DNA of 47,610 nt from a virus. A program made the position numbers and the translations under genes. The notes under the pieces were generated by a model that worked only from the letters and a program-made list of their open reading frames with translations, was not told the origin of the DNA and did no database searches. Positions 19,201 to 27,500 of the stretch are shown here, piece by piece. Location: positions 1-47,610 of IMG/VR virus record IMGVR_UViG_3300040960_000305; one strand, 5' to 3'. Position 1 is the stretch's first letter. Every line of letters starts with the position of its first letter.

Positions 19201-20346
19201 GATATATGGGGGTCTTGGTCTGCAGGAGAAAGCAAATCTATAACTGCTGTTCATGGTTCTTCTTCTGCACAAATAGTTGGACAAATAAACTTTATTCATG
19301 ATAGCCCTGGTTCAAGAATGAGATTTGGAAAATTATATCAGAGTGGAGATTCAAGTGTTTATCCAATGATACTTGATAGTAGTAGTACAACTGGTGCTAG
19401 TTTAGACGTAACAAATGATCAACATTCTACAGGTAATGCAAATCGAACCTTTGGTACTGCTACGAGTAGAAAGAAAAAAGGTGCTTTTCATGTCAAGGGA
19501 GGTCAAGGAGGCATAAGTGGTAATGCTTATGTAACTGGAATAACTTTTCCAGGTGCTGACGAAGATGAAACTCAAGCAGGGTTGTACTGCTCACAAAACA
19601 GTAGCACAGGAACATCATTATCTTTGATGTGTACAGATAGCTATAATAATGGACCAAAAGAATACTTTACTGTGCTTGATAGCGGATACTGTAAAGTGAT
19701 GGCGAATACTTTAGACGTCTATGATCAAGTTTATGCAAATACAAAGGGATCTCATTTTTTAATAATGGGTGATGCTGCCTATTCAACATCTAGTAATTAT
19801 ATTGGAATGAAAACTTCTTTTCAGTCAGGAGCCAATGACTATATGATAATTTCAGGAGTCTCAGATGGAGAGACTTATGTATCAGCTAAAGATGGTTCTG
19901 CTGTTACTATTAGAGGTGGTGGTAATAGATCTTCCAATCAAATAACAGTTCCTGATGGCACAACTATAACTGCAACAACTTCTGATTTTAGAGTTACAGG
20001 TAATGTTACAGCCTATGCTTCAGATGCAAGATTAAAAACTAATATTAAAACTATTAAAAACCCTATAGAAAAAATTAAAAAAATTAGAGGTGTTGAATTT
20101 GATTGGTTAGATAACATTGAAAACTTTAACCCAAAGCATAAACATGAAACTGGTGTGATAGCTCAAGAAATAGAAGAAGTCATACCTGATGCAGTCTCAC
20201 CTGCACCTTTTAATGAAGAATACAAAACTGTAGATAAAGAAAAAATAGTAGCTTTATTAATTGAAGCTATAAAAGATCAACAAAAAGAGATAGAATATAT
20301 GAAGTCAGAAATTGAAACTTTAAAGGAGAATAATAATGGCAATTAG
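13300..20346 (+). CDS. Very large tail fibre/spike with C-terminal S74 intramolecular chaperone
   Basis: A 2348-residue protein that starts with GTG behind a good AAGGAG site. The shaft is Ser/Thr/Gly/Asp-rich and built of recurring modules: GDISFYEDTGTTAKFFWDAS (twice), RFKDLYLSG (several), TTVGSIGS, and paired INGTTVIDSSRNL elements. The last ~108 residues are a Peptidase_S74 chaperone. ASDARLKTNIKTI begins it, with the expected nucleophile Ser2241 just before Asp2242, followed by GVIAQEIEEVIPDAV and a C-terminal coiled coil. In this family the chaperone trimerises the fibre and then cleaves itself off before the Ser. The protein is the likely main receptor-binding fibre. Its first ~60 residues (AVVFKNNAKTTLASG type) are probably the tail-attachment end. 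Confidence 0.85.
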   Translation: MAVVFKNNAKTTLASGITSSATSITVADGSVFPTLTGSDTFFCTFDDGTNIEIVEVTAVSSNTLTVTRAQDNTSATSFSTGTVAELRLTAAILELFPQVDAGEVTADEFIGDLRGAVIFKAQAGEAVSKSDAVYVSGISGNTPVVSLADADDANKMPAFGLVLTAASANGSTEVVTFGTISSVDTSAFSVGDTLYVSTNAGGLTNSKPTGEASLIQNIGKVQRSHASAGSIKVGGAGRTNDVPNLNDGNIFIGNASNQATTASLNTKIEDYLDANGTTFPDSVKAQFGTGNDLQIYHTGSNSVITDTGSGDLKIRANNLLLEAYATEDDYLTAIDGGAVTIFYDGSPKLATTSTGIDVTGTVTADSVEVDGLLHIDGSDNSNVASFALTRTDASWSIDNETNFRIYGNTGDTTNPATKRFEIGTGGDISFYEDTGTTAKFFWDASDERLNLTGSDYQFGIKQGSNQPWYNRAVSDGSYRIHLNGTGDILTATSTGIDVTGTATMDGLTVDGAANFGAAVDGIINSDFSVFINIDANNNSTGDSFHIARNSTDGSGPKMLSAYETGDISFYEDTGTTAKFFWDASAESLGIGTTSPSQALDVVGAIKVSDGILNAGAAGSASVFNEDGTTADFRVESSGNTHMLFVDGGLNRVGIGTASPNQLLHLSANGPVLALGSSGTSDPRIDFYDQNTTTIGAGIFFDQDADSLKILRTVSGSATDGIILDSSGNLLVGTTSAYGTTGTTINAAGLVYSSADGDRAGQFDRTTSDGELVRFSRAGTTVGSIGSQGGDSLTIGNSDTGLLITDSNNAIHPWNVSTNASRDGAIDLGRSSHRFKDLYLSGQISTNDTGGLSITADSVNRGILNLSTSTAYQLLGGSYYGYTGYKTGGYHRFFGSDGVEDMRLDASGNLLVGATSESTWESAKGFRARQSGSTTITRDGNPPLYVNRLTSDGDIAVFKKGTTTVGSIGSSFGNRLYIGDGDTAIRFADDLDTIVPWNGSTNTLRDDAIDLGESSGRFKDLYLSGTARSNTVSINGTTVIDSSRNLTNIGTISSLAITSSGLSYLTQVDSSEFRNTTRVSTATTPANTAGWFKIAKVVRGAGRILLSFTGGNHSPDTYVIDYYKNWSTTGSLFLKNLQGVSYITKAKIRQDSGDSNYYVEIYCASNSNGLSFQVYHQRLQGFANSGNEVYGGSLSAGSTSGTDIVSEQSFVPKGIWTEGIEADYYYGDVNILTGALKINGQPVINSSRNLTVGTISSGAITSTGEVEATALDINGNGDISGNLTLGGYLAGPATFTIDPAAVGDNTGTVVIAGNLQVDGTTTTINSTTLTVDDKNITLASGSANAAAANGAGLTVDCGSGTDATFTYDGTNDEWDFNKDINVTGTISSAGGTMTGALNIGAAIGSRATTLSIEGDSNSSPFAVKCSDKATVFSVLPWSGGETYIASGVYYDDGSWVHASADATNCLIALDGSGVSWYSSNNSSGSWNVADNVSLWNSSGSWVGGIASSGYNNSNWDTAYSWGNHASANYLTSFDITTQTDPKYLRSDANDTFTGTLTTGELQIFSSHPVHTGYSGIANTEAWTTTTEQYMIISAGTDTYINGDSVIIRAGNNSSTNEMTISTSGTTIGGNTVWHAGNDGSGSTLDADKLDGSEGAVYFKSPSDVSGWQNSNRNFSVRSGGNAVGLHMEESDGTFGFQLYGDSGAYGFLDGEWASWDIRKVVNGAFSVDEGAGLKRVLNEANWSSYVTSVSGTSGGLSGSPNITVGTISSGAISSTGNLDVDGIIDNTRNNGNVSAPNNSNHTAGTRIKFYDAGATAWYAMGIESMHLWFTSDGGYKWYEDSVERMTLSSGGNLSLNSGNLTIKGNDGFNATGETASIYLGDGNSEIRATYDGGTKFFLNGTDRMEIEGGTGNLNLKTGNLEINSTTVIDSSRNLRSIPLQNLGSPLSNTEHAVVNIGRVGGAGETRAIDIWGSWSAGESKSITAVHGSSSAQIVGQINFIHDSPGSRMRFGKLYQSGDSSVYPMILDSSSTTGASLDVTNDQHSTGNANRTFGTATSRKKKGAFHVKGGQGGISGNAYVTGITFPGADEDETQAGLYCSQNSSTGTSLSLMCTDSYNNGPKEYFTVLDSGYCKVMANTLDVYDQVYANTKGSHFLIMGDAAYSTSSNYIGMKTSFQSGANDYMIISGVSDGETYVSAKDGSAVTIRGGGNRSSNQITVPDGTTITATTSDFRVTGNVTAYASDARLKTNIKTIKNPIEKIKKIRGVEFDWLDNIENFNPKHKHETGVIAQEIEEVIPDAVSPAPFNEEYKTVDKEKIVALLIEAIKDQQKEIEYMKSEIETLKENNNGN
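14575..15047 (+). repeat. Direct DNA repeats inside the tail fibre gene
   Basis: Bases 14575-14630 and 14992-15047 are 56-base copies that differ at one position (gaagacac against gaagatac). Both encode GDISFYEDTGTTAKFFWDA. A second pair of exact 23-base copies lies at 15799-15821 and 16348-16370. Protein-level constraint alone would allow many silent changes, so near-identity suggests recent duplication or gene conversion. Homologous recombination between copies would remove or add whole shaft modules in frame. Confidence 0.8.
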
Positions 20347-20608
20347 TAGTACAACAAGAGTTCAAAGAATAGAGGTTTACCCTGCACAAGACTCATCTGC
20401 TGCAGATACTGCAAACGCAAAACATGAAATTGTCATGGTTGTGTATGAAAATGTTTTATCTGGAACAGGCGGTGACGCTCACTTAGATGGTCAGATCTCT
20501 ACGCAAGTAAAACATCTACACAAATTTGTAGAAGATGGCGGAGATGCTACAGATCTATCAGGCGAAGATGCCTTAGTACAAACAGTTTGCGGTGCTATCT
20601 GGGCATAA
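20336..20608 (+). CDS. Small hypothetical virion-associated protein (90 aa)
   Basis: A 90-residue protein whose ATG lies 11 bases inside the fibre gene, behind a good Shine-Dalgarno (AAAGGAG). It has a beta-rich N-terminus (TTRVQRIEVYPAQDS) with a HEIVMVVYENVLSG strand pair and a C-terminal helix ending CGAIWA. I recognise no family. Coupling to the fibre gene and its place before another tail protein suggest a fibre accessory or small structural protein; that is inference only. Confidence 0.5.
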   Translation: MAISSTTRVQRIEVYPAQDSSAADTANAKHEIVMVVYENVLSGTGGDAHLDGQISTQVKHLHKFVEDGGDATDLSGEDALVQTVCGAIWA

Positions 20609-20612
20609 ATAA

Positions 20613-21341
20613 ATGCCACTGCCAACAACTAACATCAGCTTAAACGCTATTCATGTAGAAGTTGGCGGAACATCTGGCACTACTGTATCTTTAAATGATG
20701 CGGATGTTAGAGGCATAGGAGCACCAGATTCCACTTATGATGGTGGCGATGGTATCAATACAACAAGTGGTACCACTATATCTATTGGTGAATTTAGAAA
20801 TGCACAAGATGCATCACTAAACACTTGGCCATTATCAGGACTATCTACTGCTCCAGACCCATGGGGCTTTCAAAGTTATACTAGTTCCTTTTACGCACAA
20901 GTAGGTTGTAACTACGCTCAAAAAGTAGACACTGCTAACGATAGATTAGAGCACCGTTTTACCACTTTTAATTCAGGTGCCCCTCAAACATTTACCTATG
21001 CATATCAAGGCTACGTAGGATTAGACAGTGCTACCTTTGAAGCAAAAGCAGTGTATAGCACTACTACTTCAGGGGCTGGCACCTCATCAACAACAGGTCC
21101 AACTACTAATACCTGGACAACTGTAAGTACCAGCACTTATTCTCCTCTATGGCAATGGTTAGCAACAGTAAGTAGTGGTAGCGGAACTAGATACGTCAAT
21201 GGTAGTGTAACTTTTTACATGAGAGCCTCTTTAAGCGGAACCTATTATCCAAATTCAACGGGTTACGACAGTGGTTCTAAAAACATATCCCTAAGTGCAA
21301 CCAGAGGCACAGCAGGACCTGCAGGACCTGGAGGACCATAA
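20613..21341 (+). CDS. Putative tail protein with collagen-like C-terminal end
   Basis: A 242-residue protein rich in Thr, Ser, Gly and Tyr. The first 65 residues hold a motif seen at the start of several phage tail proteins (ISLNAIHVEVGGTSGTTVSL, later ISIGEFRNAQ). The middle is a low-complexity beta-type region (STTTSGAGTSSTTGPTTNTW). The last residues are GTAGPAGPGGP, a short collagen-like Gly-x-Pro stretch. It overlaps the next small gene by one base (TAATG). A minor tail or fibre role is inferred. Confidence 0.5.
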   Translation: MPLPTTNISLNAIHVEVGGTSGTTVSLNDADVRGIGAPDSTYDGGDGINTTSGTTISIGEFRNAQDASLNTWPLSGLSTAPDPWGFQSYTSSFYAQVGCNYAQKVDTANDRLEHRFTTFNSGAPQTFTYAYQGYVGLDSATFEAKAVYSTTTSGAGTSSTTGPTTNTWTTVSTSTYSPLWQWLATVSSGSGTRYVNGSVTFYMRASLSGTYYPNSTGYDSGSKNISLSATRGTAGPAGPGGP

Positions 21342-21496
21342 TGAGTATAGGACCTATAACCAATGTTCCTTATGTTATTGTCAAGCACGATGAAACTACT
21401 TTTACTATAGTAGATAATAACACTGAGGAAGAGATACAAACCTTTACAACACTAGAAGAAGCAGAAGAATATATGTGGACTAATCTAATTGATTAG
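21341..21496 (+). CDS. Small hypothetical protein (51 aa)
   Basis: A 51-residue ORF beginning at the TAATG junction with the preceding gene and ending TAG at 21494-21496. The protein begins MSIGPITNVPYVIVKHDE and ends in an acidic helix (TLEEAEEYMWTNLID). The pattern of two beta strands, a turn with DNNTEEE, two strands and a helix is a credible mini-domain. The one-base overlap and lack of a gap argue that it is real. Function unknown. Confidence 0.55.
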   Translation: MSIGPITNVPYVIVKHDETTFTIVDNNTEEEIQTFTTLEEAEEYMWTNLID

Positions 21497-21514
21497 TTAT
21501 AATATTTTAGATTA
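21481..21514 (+). promoter_or_regulatory. AT-rich hairpin with internal TATAAT
   Basis: TAATCTAA (21481-21488) and TTAGATTA (21507-21514) form an exact 8-bp inverted repeat with an 18-base loop spanning the stop codon of the 51-aa gene. The loop holds TATAAT (21499-21504). It could be a weak terminator or mRNA processing site, or the -10 of a promoter for the following genes. I see no convincing -35 box. Confidence 0.3.
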
Positions 21515-21535
21515 ACTTAATTAAGGAGTAATTAA

Positions 21536-21826
21536 ATGGATAATAACCAACCCCAAGAACCACAAACTTTAAACTTTGAAGGCGACAATTACAACGTTTC
21601 TGACCTAACACCTAGGGCCGCTCAAGAGTTTAATACTTTGTTTCGTATTCAGAATGAAATAAATGAGTTAGCTTACCAGCTTAAAAAAAGCCAAGCTGCA
21701 CAAACAAAGATCACTGAAGACGTAAAAGTTATCTTAAAAGAAGACAAAGTAAAACCTGCCGAGGATGACAAACAGATTATAGTGGAAGACGAGGTAAAAG
21801 CAGAAGACGATGCTTCTGTTAACTAG
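21536..21826 (+). CDS. Small acidic coiled-coil protein (DUF6447-like?)
   Basis: A 96-residue protein with a strong Shine-Dalgarno (AAGGAG) 8 bases before ATG. It opens with a short beta hairpin (LNFEGDNYNVSDLTPRAAQE), followed by a helix (RIQNEINELAYQLKKSQAAQ) and a highly charged Lys/Glu/Asp tail. The pattern (small strand pair, 'DLTPxAxxxF', then coiled coil) reminds me of short phage proteins called DUF6447, but I am not sure. It stands between tail genes and the small lysis group; its role is unknown. Confidence 0.5.
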   Translation: MDNNQPQEPQTLNFEGDNYNVSDLTPRAAQEFNTLFRIQNEINELAYQLKKSQAAQTKITEDVKVILKEDKVKPAEDDKQIIVEDEVKAEDDASVN

Positions 21827-21859
21827 TCAATAAAATACTTCATATGGTACACTTAGCAT

Positions 21860-22057
21860 ATGGCAACAACTAAACAAACTATATCTAAACTTGAAGCGCA
21901 CGAACGTGAGTGTGCTATTCGCTATGAGAACATAGAAAAACGTTTAGATAAAGGAGATAGAAAATTCGATGCCATGGATACTAAATTCACAAGATTAATA
22001 GTAGGTCTTTATGTCCTTATTGCAGTGGCTGCAGGCGTCGATAGATTTTTCTCCTAA
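21860..22057 (+). CDS. Small coiled-coil protein with C-terminal membrane segment (holin/XhlA-like)
   Basis: A 65-residue protein: a charged helix/coiled coil (residues 6-45) followed by one transmembrane segment at about 45-60 (RLIVGLYVLIAVAAGVDRFF). This N-coiled-coil, C-TM plan is like haemolysin XhlA-type phage lysis accessory proteins. It ends 10 bases before the lysozyme start. A role in endolysin release or membrane disruption is inferred from topology and neighbour; a second, clearer holin candidate is at 29353. Confidence 0.5.
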   Translation: MATTKQTISKLEAHERECAIRYENIEKRLDKGDRKFDAMDTKFTRLIVGLYVLIAVAAGVDRFFS

Positions 22058-22067
22058 GAGGGAGACT

Positions 22068-22520
22068 ATGGACATAGAAAAGTGCAAAGCAGAAATTAAA
22101 CGTCACGAAGGTGAAGTATTAGAAATCTATTTAGATAGCTTAGGCTATAAAACATTAGGGATAGGTCATCTATGTCAACCAAGTGACCCAGAGTATGATT
22201 GGGAAGTAGGTACACCTGTTTCTCAAGAAGTTGTTGACCTTTATTATGAAGATGACTTCAATAAACACTTAGCAGAAGCTATTCATGTGTTTGGTACCGA
22301 AGAAGGTTTTTACAATTTACCTCAAAATATCCAACATGTTTTAGTAAATATGTGCTTTAATTTAGGAGGCACCAGACTTTCTAAGTTTAAAAATATGCTA
22401 AAAGCTTGTAGAGAGCATGATTGGAAACAAATGGCTGTTGAAATGGAAGATAGCAAGTGGTTTAAACAAGTAGGAAGAAGGAGTCGAGAACTACAAGAAA
22501 TGGTTCTTAATACTATATAA
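22068..22520 (+). CDS. T4-type lysozyme (GH24 endolysin)
   Basis: The start is set at ATG 22068 because a strong GAGGGAG site precedes it; a longer frame from 22011 would overlap the previous gene and lacks a ribosome site. The 150-residue product is a muramidase that cuts peptidoglycan at lysis. The catalytic triad of the T4 lysozyme family is visible with exact spacing: Glu14 (RHEG), Asp23 (YLDSLG) and Thr29 (KTLGIGHL), 9 and 6 residues apart as in T4. The C-terminal helical lobe has LVNMCFNLGG and the usual RRSRELQEM end. There is no signal peptide, so it needs a holin to reach the wall. It lies within the tail gene block. Confidence 0.9.
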   Translation: MDIEKCKAEIKRHEGEVLEIYLDSLGYKTLGIGHLCQPSDPEYDWEVGTPVSQEVVDLYYEDDFNKHLAEAIHVFGTEEGFYNLPQNIQHVLVNMCFNLGGTRLSKFKNMLKACREHDWKQMAVEMEDSKWFKQVGRRSRELQEMVLNTI

Positions 22521-22530
22521 TGATTAAAGT

Positions 22531-24522
22531 ATGGCATATTTTAAACTTATTACATTCGGAGGACTCGCACCACGAATATCTCCACGTCTTTTAAAAGACA
22601 ACCTAGCGCAAACTGCTACGGATGTTAATTTAGAGAGTGGACGTCTTGTACCTATTACAGACAACTCAGACACTTTAACTCTCTCTAATTCTTCTAGACA
22701 AAGTATATTTAAATACACGGATAGCCCAGAACGTTGGCTACAGTTTGACGATGATGTTGATGTAGAGTTAGGCCCCATTGCTGGTGATACAAACAACACT
22801 GCTTACTGGACCGGGGACGGTGGCTTTCCAAAAATGGGCCGTAGTTCCGATATTATTGGTGGTTCGGTATATCCCAACAACTCTTATAGGTTAGGGATTC
22901 CTGCGCCAACAGCTGCGCCTACAGTAGCTGCGGTGGCTGCAACTACTTTTGATGGGCTTTTAACAACTACTAATGGCTCTTCTACTGTTACTATAACTAC
23001 CGAGACAAGTGGGGCTGCTGCAGCTCATAGTCTTTCTGTTAATGAACACGTTAAGTTAACAGGGTTTAGTACTATTAATGGTATAAGTGCTACAGCTATT
23101 AATGGTAGTTATCGTGTAAAAGCCGTGCCAACTACAACTACTTTTACAGTAGAACTGTCCGAGGCTGCTACAGCTAGTGGTAATTCTAGTGTTATATCTA
23201 ATGGTGTAGAAATAGGTGGCAACTCTGAAGCTGACTTAGATTACGAAACTTCTTATGTTTATACTTTTGTATCTGCTTACGGAGAAGAAGGACCCCCATC
23301 CGCAGCATCAACTGTTATAACTACTGATGATAATATGTCAGTATCTATTACAGGGTTAGAAACATCTCATTCCAAATCTAACCTTAACTTAAGTAAAAAA
23401 CGTATTTACAGATCGAACACAGGTTCTAACACTACAGCTTTTCAGTTTGTAGCAGAAGTAACTTTAGCTACAACTAGCTATACAGACACATCTAGAAACA
23501 GTGAACTTGCTGAGTTAATCCCGTCCACGTACTGGATCGGTCCCCCAGATGATGACACGAGCCTATACCCAGATGGGCCTATGAAGGGTTTAGTAGCTTT
23601 ACCTGGTGGTGTCTTTGCTGGTTTTACAGGCAAACGTGTTTGTTTCTCTGAGCCATTTTTACCACACGCCTGGCCCGCTGCATATAGAGTAACACTTGAA
23701 GAAGAAGTTGTAGGTATAGAAGTAGCAGGCAACGGGGTTATTGTTGGCACCAAAGGCACACCTTACTTGATTACAGGTAGCGATCCGCAGTCTATGACAG
23801 CTATACGTATGGAAGCTGGACAAGCGTGTTTGAACAAACGTTCTATGGTTGATATGGGTCCTTTTGTTATATATGCAGGCCCGGACGGATTAGTGGCAGC
23901 TGCGGGCACAGACGTACGAATACTAACTGAATCCATATTGTCACCTAGCCAATGGCAAGCTTCTTACTACCCAGCTACTATGACAGGTTTTCTTTGGGAA
24001 GGCAGGTACGTAGGTTTCTATGATACAGGTAGTGGTTACGGAGGCTTTATCTTTGATCCTAGGGAAGGCGTTGATGGCGCTTTAGTAGATTTAGATGCAA
24101 GTGCTTTGATACGTGGCGGTTTTACAGACCCAGACGACAGTCAGCTTTATTTAATAATTGCAAACAAGATAGAAAAGTTTCAAGGTTCTAGCACCGCAGT
24201 TACTTATAACTGGAAATCCAAAGAGTATGTACCTCCTAGACCCACTAGTATGGGTTTTTTAAAAGTAGATGCAGAGGCTTACCCCGTTACGCTAAAAGTG
24301 TACGGAGATGGTAGTGTGATTTACCATGCAACAATATCTACATCTGGCAATGCTTACGCTGTAGCTGGTACTACACCTTCGTTCGGTTCGGTTGGAATAC
24401 CAGAGCCTCTTGTACGTTTACCTGCTAGTGTTCATACTTCTTTTGCTATTGAAGTAGAAAGCGCTAAAACAGTAAATGAAGTATGTATTGGAGAATCCAT
24501 AGATGAATTGAGGCAGATTTAA
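22531..24522 (+). CDS. Tail hub/nozzle-like beta-propeller protein
   Basis: A 663-residue beta-rich protein. The N-terminus (FGGLAPRISPRLLKDNLAQT, then LESGRLVPI) is a conserved signature of phage tail proteins that set out a DNA-tube ring. Recurrent motifs such as GVFAGFTGKRVCFSEP, VGTKGTPYLITGSDP and YAGPDGLVAAAGTDVRILT look like propeller blades. An inserted immunoglobulin/FN3-like part occupies about residues 125-270. I read it as a nozzle or hub protein comparable with P22 gp10 or T7 gp12, on fold impression only. It overlaps the next gene by one base. Confidence 0.55.
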   Translation: MAYFKLITFGGLAPRISPRLLKDNLAQTATDVNLESGRLVPITDNSDTLTLSNSSRQSIFKYTDSPERWLQFDDDVDVELGPIAGDTNNTAYWTGDGGFPKMGRSSDIIGGSVYPNNSYRLGIPAPTAAPTVAAVAATTFDGLLTTTNGSSTVTITTETSGAAAAHSLSVNEHVKLTGFSTINGISATAINGSYRVKAVPTTTTFTVELSEAATASGNSSVISNGVEIGGNSEADLDYETSYVYTFVSAYGEEGPPSAASTVITTDDNMSVSITGLETSHSKSNLNLSKKRIYRSNTGSNTTAFQFVAEVTLATTSYTDTSRNSELAELIPSTYWIGPPDDDTSLYPDGPMKGLVALPGGVFAGFTGKRVCFSEPFLPHAWPAAYRVTLEEEVVGIEVAGNGVIVGTKGTPYLITGSDPQSMTAIRMEAGQACLNKRSMVDMGPFVIYAGPDGLVAAAGTDVRILTESILSPSQWQASYYPATMTGFLWEGRYVGFYDTGSGYGGFIFDPREGVDGALVDLDASALIRGGFTDPDDSQLYLIIANKIEKFQGSSTAVTYNWKSKEYVPPRPTSMGFLKVDAEAYPVTLKVYGDGSVIYHATISTSGNAYAVAGTTPSFGSVGIPEPLVRLPASVHTSFAIEVESAKTVNEVCIGESIDELRQI

Positions 24523-27500
24523 TGGCTACCAAAGGCACCAAAGTACCTGCTATAAAAAATGTTCCTTCAAGAGTTGATCCAGAACTAAGGTCTACTTTAG
24601 ATTCTATTAAAGAAGCTTTAGAAGTAAGGCTAGGTAGAAGAGGTGATCCTAGAGATAGGGCTGTTACTATAAGAGAACTCATAGACTCTGGTCTCGCCAA
24701 AGAATTAAAAGACAATCCTTTTAACCCTAACAGCGGTACTACCTCTACAGGTATAGCTCCGCCTGGTGATGGGCCAGGCGACTTAACCACCCCTCCTGCC
24801 CCTACAGGGCTAAGCGCATCGGGTGTTTTTACAGCAGTCATTCTAGATTGGAATATTGCTACTTATGGTAATCATGCATACACAGAGATCTGGAGATCAG
24901 AGACGAACGAGATAGGTGGTGCAGTTTTACGTTCTACTACTAATGCTTTTGTTTATACCGATGAAGTTGGCTATGGTAGCACCTATTACTACTGGGTAAG
25001 GTTTGTTACTACTAGTGATGTGCCTGGACCTTTTAATGCTACCGAAGGAGTAAAAGCAGAAACAGCAGTAGACATAGGGGCAGTTATGACTGAGCTATCA
25101 GAAGAACTTTCTAATATGCCAGGCTTTAATACTTTGTTAAGTGATATAGATGTTACTATTGATGGTGTTACCTTAAGTCTACAATCTACTCTAGAAGGCA
25201 TAGATACGGCAGCAGATGCAGCTCAGACTGCTGTTAACAATTTAACCACTAACACACCAAGGGTTATAAGATCTACTAGCGCACCAACTGCTAGGGGTGA
25301 CAGCAGCAGTTTACAAACTGGAGATATATGGATTGATACCGATAACGGTAATGAGATATTTATTTATACAGGCTCTACTTGGGCAGCTTCTACCGCAGGT
25401 TCTACTTCATCTTCTGATACAACTTTGCAGACACAGATTACAGCTAACGGTAACTCTATTTCACAAAACGCAAGTAACCTTTTATTAGTAGCTGGGGTAA
25501 GTGATGCGGCTGATATCTCTACGTCTGTAAATATAACCTCTTTAAATTCTTCTATATCTAATGCTGAAACTGATATTTCTGCTAACGCTAACGCAATAAG
25601 TGGGTTAACAACTAGAGTAAGCGCAACGGAAAACGATATTACTACTATAACTAGTGACGTTACAGAACTAGAAAGCACACTTGCTGGTTACTCTGGTACC
25701 TCCACTGTAGCTACTGCTTTGAGTGGGTTGCAAACACAGATAACTTCTAACGACACTGATATAGCAGATGCTAATACTGCCATAAACACTAAAGCAAGTG
25801 CAGCTTCTGTTACTGCTTTAGATGTATCTCTTAGTAGTTTAGAGACAGAAGTAGATGGTAAAACTAAAACTTTTGCTCAGGATAACCCTCCTACTTCTTT
25901 GGCTATAGGAGACCTATGGATAGACACTAATGATGGCAATAAACTTTATAGGGCCGAGTCTGTTGGCGCGGACCAAGTTACTTCTGGAGAATGGGTTCTT
26001 GTACGAGACGGCGGTATAGCAGTCAACGCCGGAGCTATCAGTACTTTAGATTCTACCGTAACACAACAAGGGCAAACTTTAACCTCTAACTCTAACAATA
26101 TTACGTCTTTGCAAAATGCTTTATCGGGCTACACAGGCTCAGGTGCAGTATCAAGTGCAATCAATACTATTAACTCTAACGTTGCGCTAAAACCTATTAC
26201 TTTTCATCAGGCTGGAATACCTACTGCCTTAGCTATAGGTGACATATGGATGGATTCAAACGATGATAACAAAATCTATAGAGCAGAGTCAGTAGGTGCG
26301 GACGAAATAAAAGCAGGCGAATGGGTATCCGTACGAGATGCAGGTATTAGCTCAAACGCTCAAGCTATTACAGCGTTGCAGAATACAGTCAACGACGGGA
26401 CTACAGGTGTAGCGGCAACTGCATCGGCTTTAAGCAGTCTAGAAACAAACGTAAATTTAATACCCACTAACTATTATCAGTCAACCGCTCCTTCTTCTGG
26501 TTTAACTACTGGTGATATATGGGTAGATAGTGATGATAACCAAATGTATAGATGGAATGGTAGCTCTTGGGGAAGCATAAGAGATGCAACTATTAGTTCT
26601 AACTCAACTGCTATTACTGCTTTACAAAATACCTTAACAGGCTACTCTGGTTCTACTACAGTTGCTTCAGCTATTAGCGGGTTATCTACTGACATAAGTC
26701 AAAATGCTACCAATATAAGTTCTAATGCGTCTGATATCAGCGACCTTGAAGCTACTGTAAATAATCCTAGTACCGGTGTGGCAGCAACAGCCGGTGCCTT
26801 ATCTAACTTAACAGTGTCTGTTAATGCTATTCCTGCACAATTCTATCAGTCCACTGCTCCTTCTGCTTCTGACTCAAGTTTAGGAGACTATTGGGTAGAT
26901 TCAGATGATGAGCAACGTTATAGATATAATGGTAGTGCATGGGAAAGTATAAGAGATTCTTTAATCACTTCTACTTCTAGTTCTCTAACTTTATTAACAG
27001 CAACTGTAGGAGGTAATACATCTGACATTACGGATTTAACACAAGCAGTATCTGATGAAACCCAAGCTAGGTCTACAGCCATTTCACAACTTTCAGCAAC
27101 AGTAGATAATAAAACTCAAACTTTTGTAAGCAACAACTCACCTACCGCAGTTGCTACAGGGGATCTTTGGATAGATTCTGACGATAACAATAAACTATAT
27201 AGATGGAATGGGTCTTCTTGGGTCCTAGTAAGAGAAACAGTAAATGACACTAAAGCTACCGTGTTTGCCCAGTCTAGCCAACCTACCGCTTCTGCTGTAG
27301 GAGATATTTGGTTAGATACTGATGATGACGATAAAGTTTACAGATGGACTGGTTCAGCCTGGAGTCCTGTAGGTATCCCTACACAAGCATCTGTTACTAC
27401 TCTATCTAACGCCGTGTCCGATATAGAAGGTAATGCTTCTGCTTCGTACGTTCTCCAGGTAAATGCAAACGGGTCTGTAGCTGGCATGGTCATAGAAGCG

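Noticed and set aside
22011-22067. Longer lysozyme start at 22011
   Set aside because: It overlaps the membrane gene, lacks a ribosome site, and would displace the GH24 N-terminus, which fits exactly from 22068.
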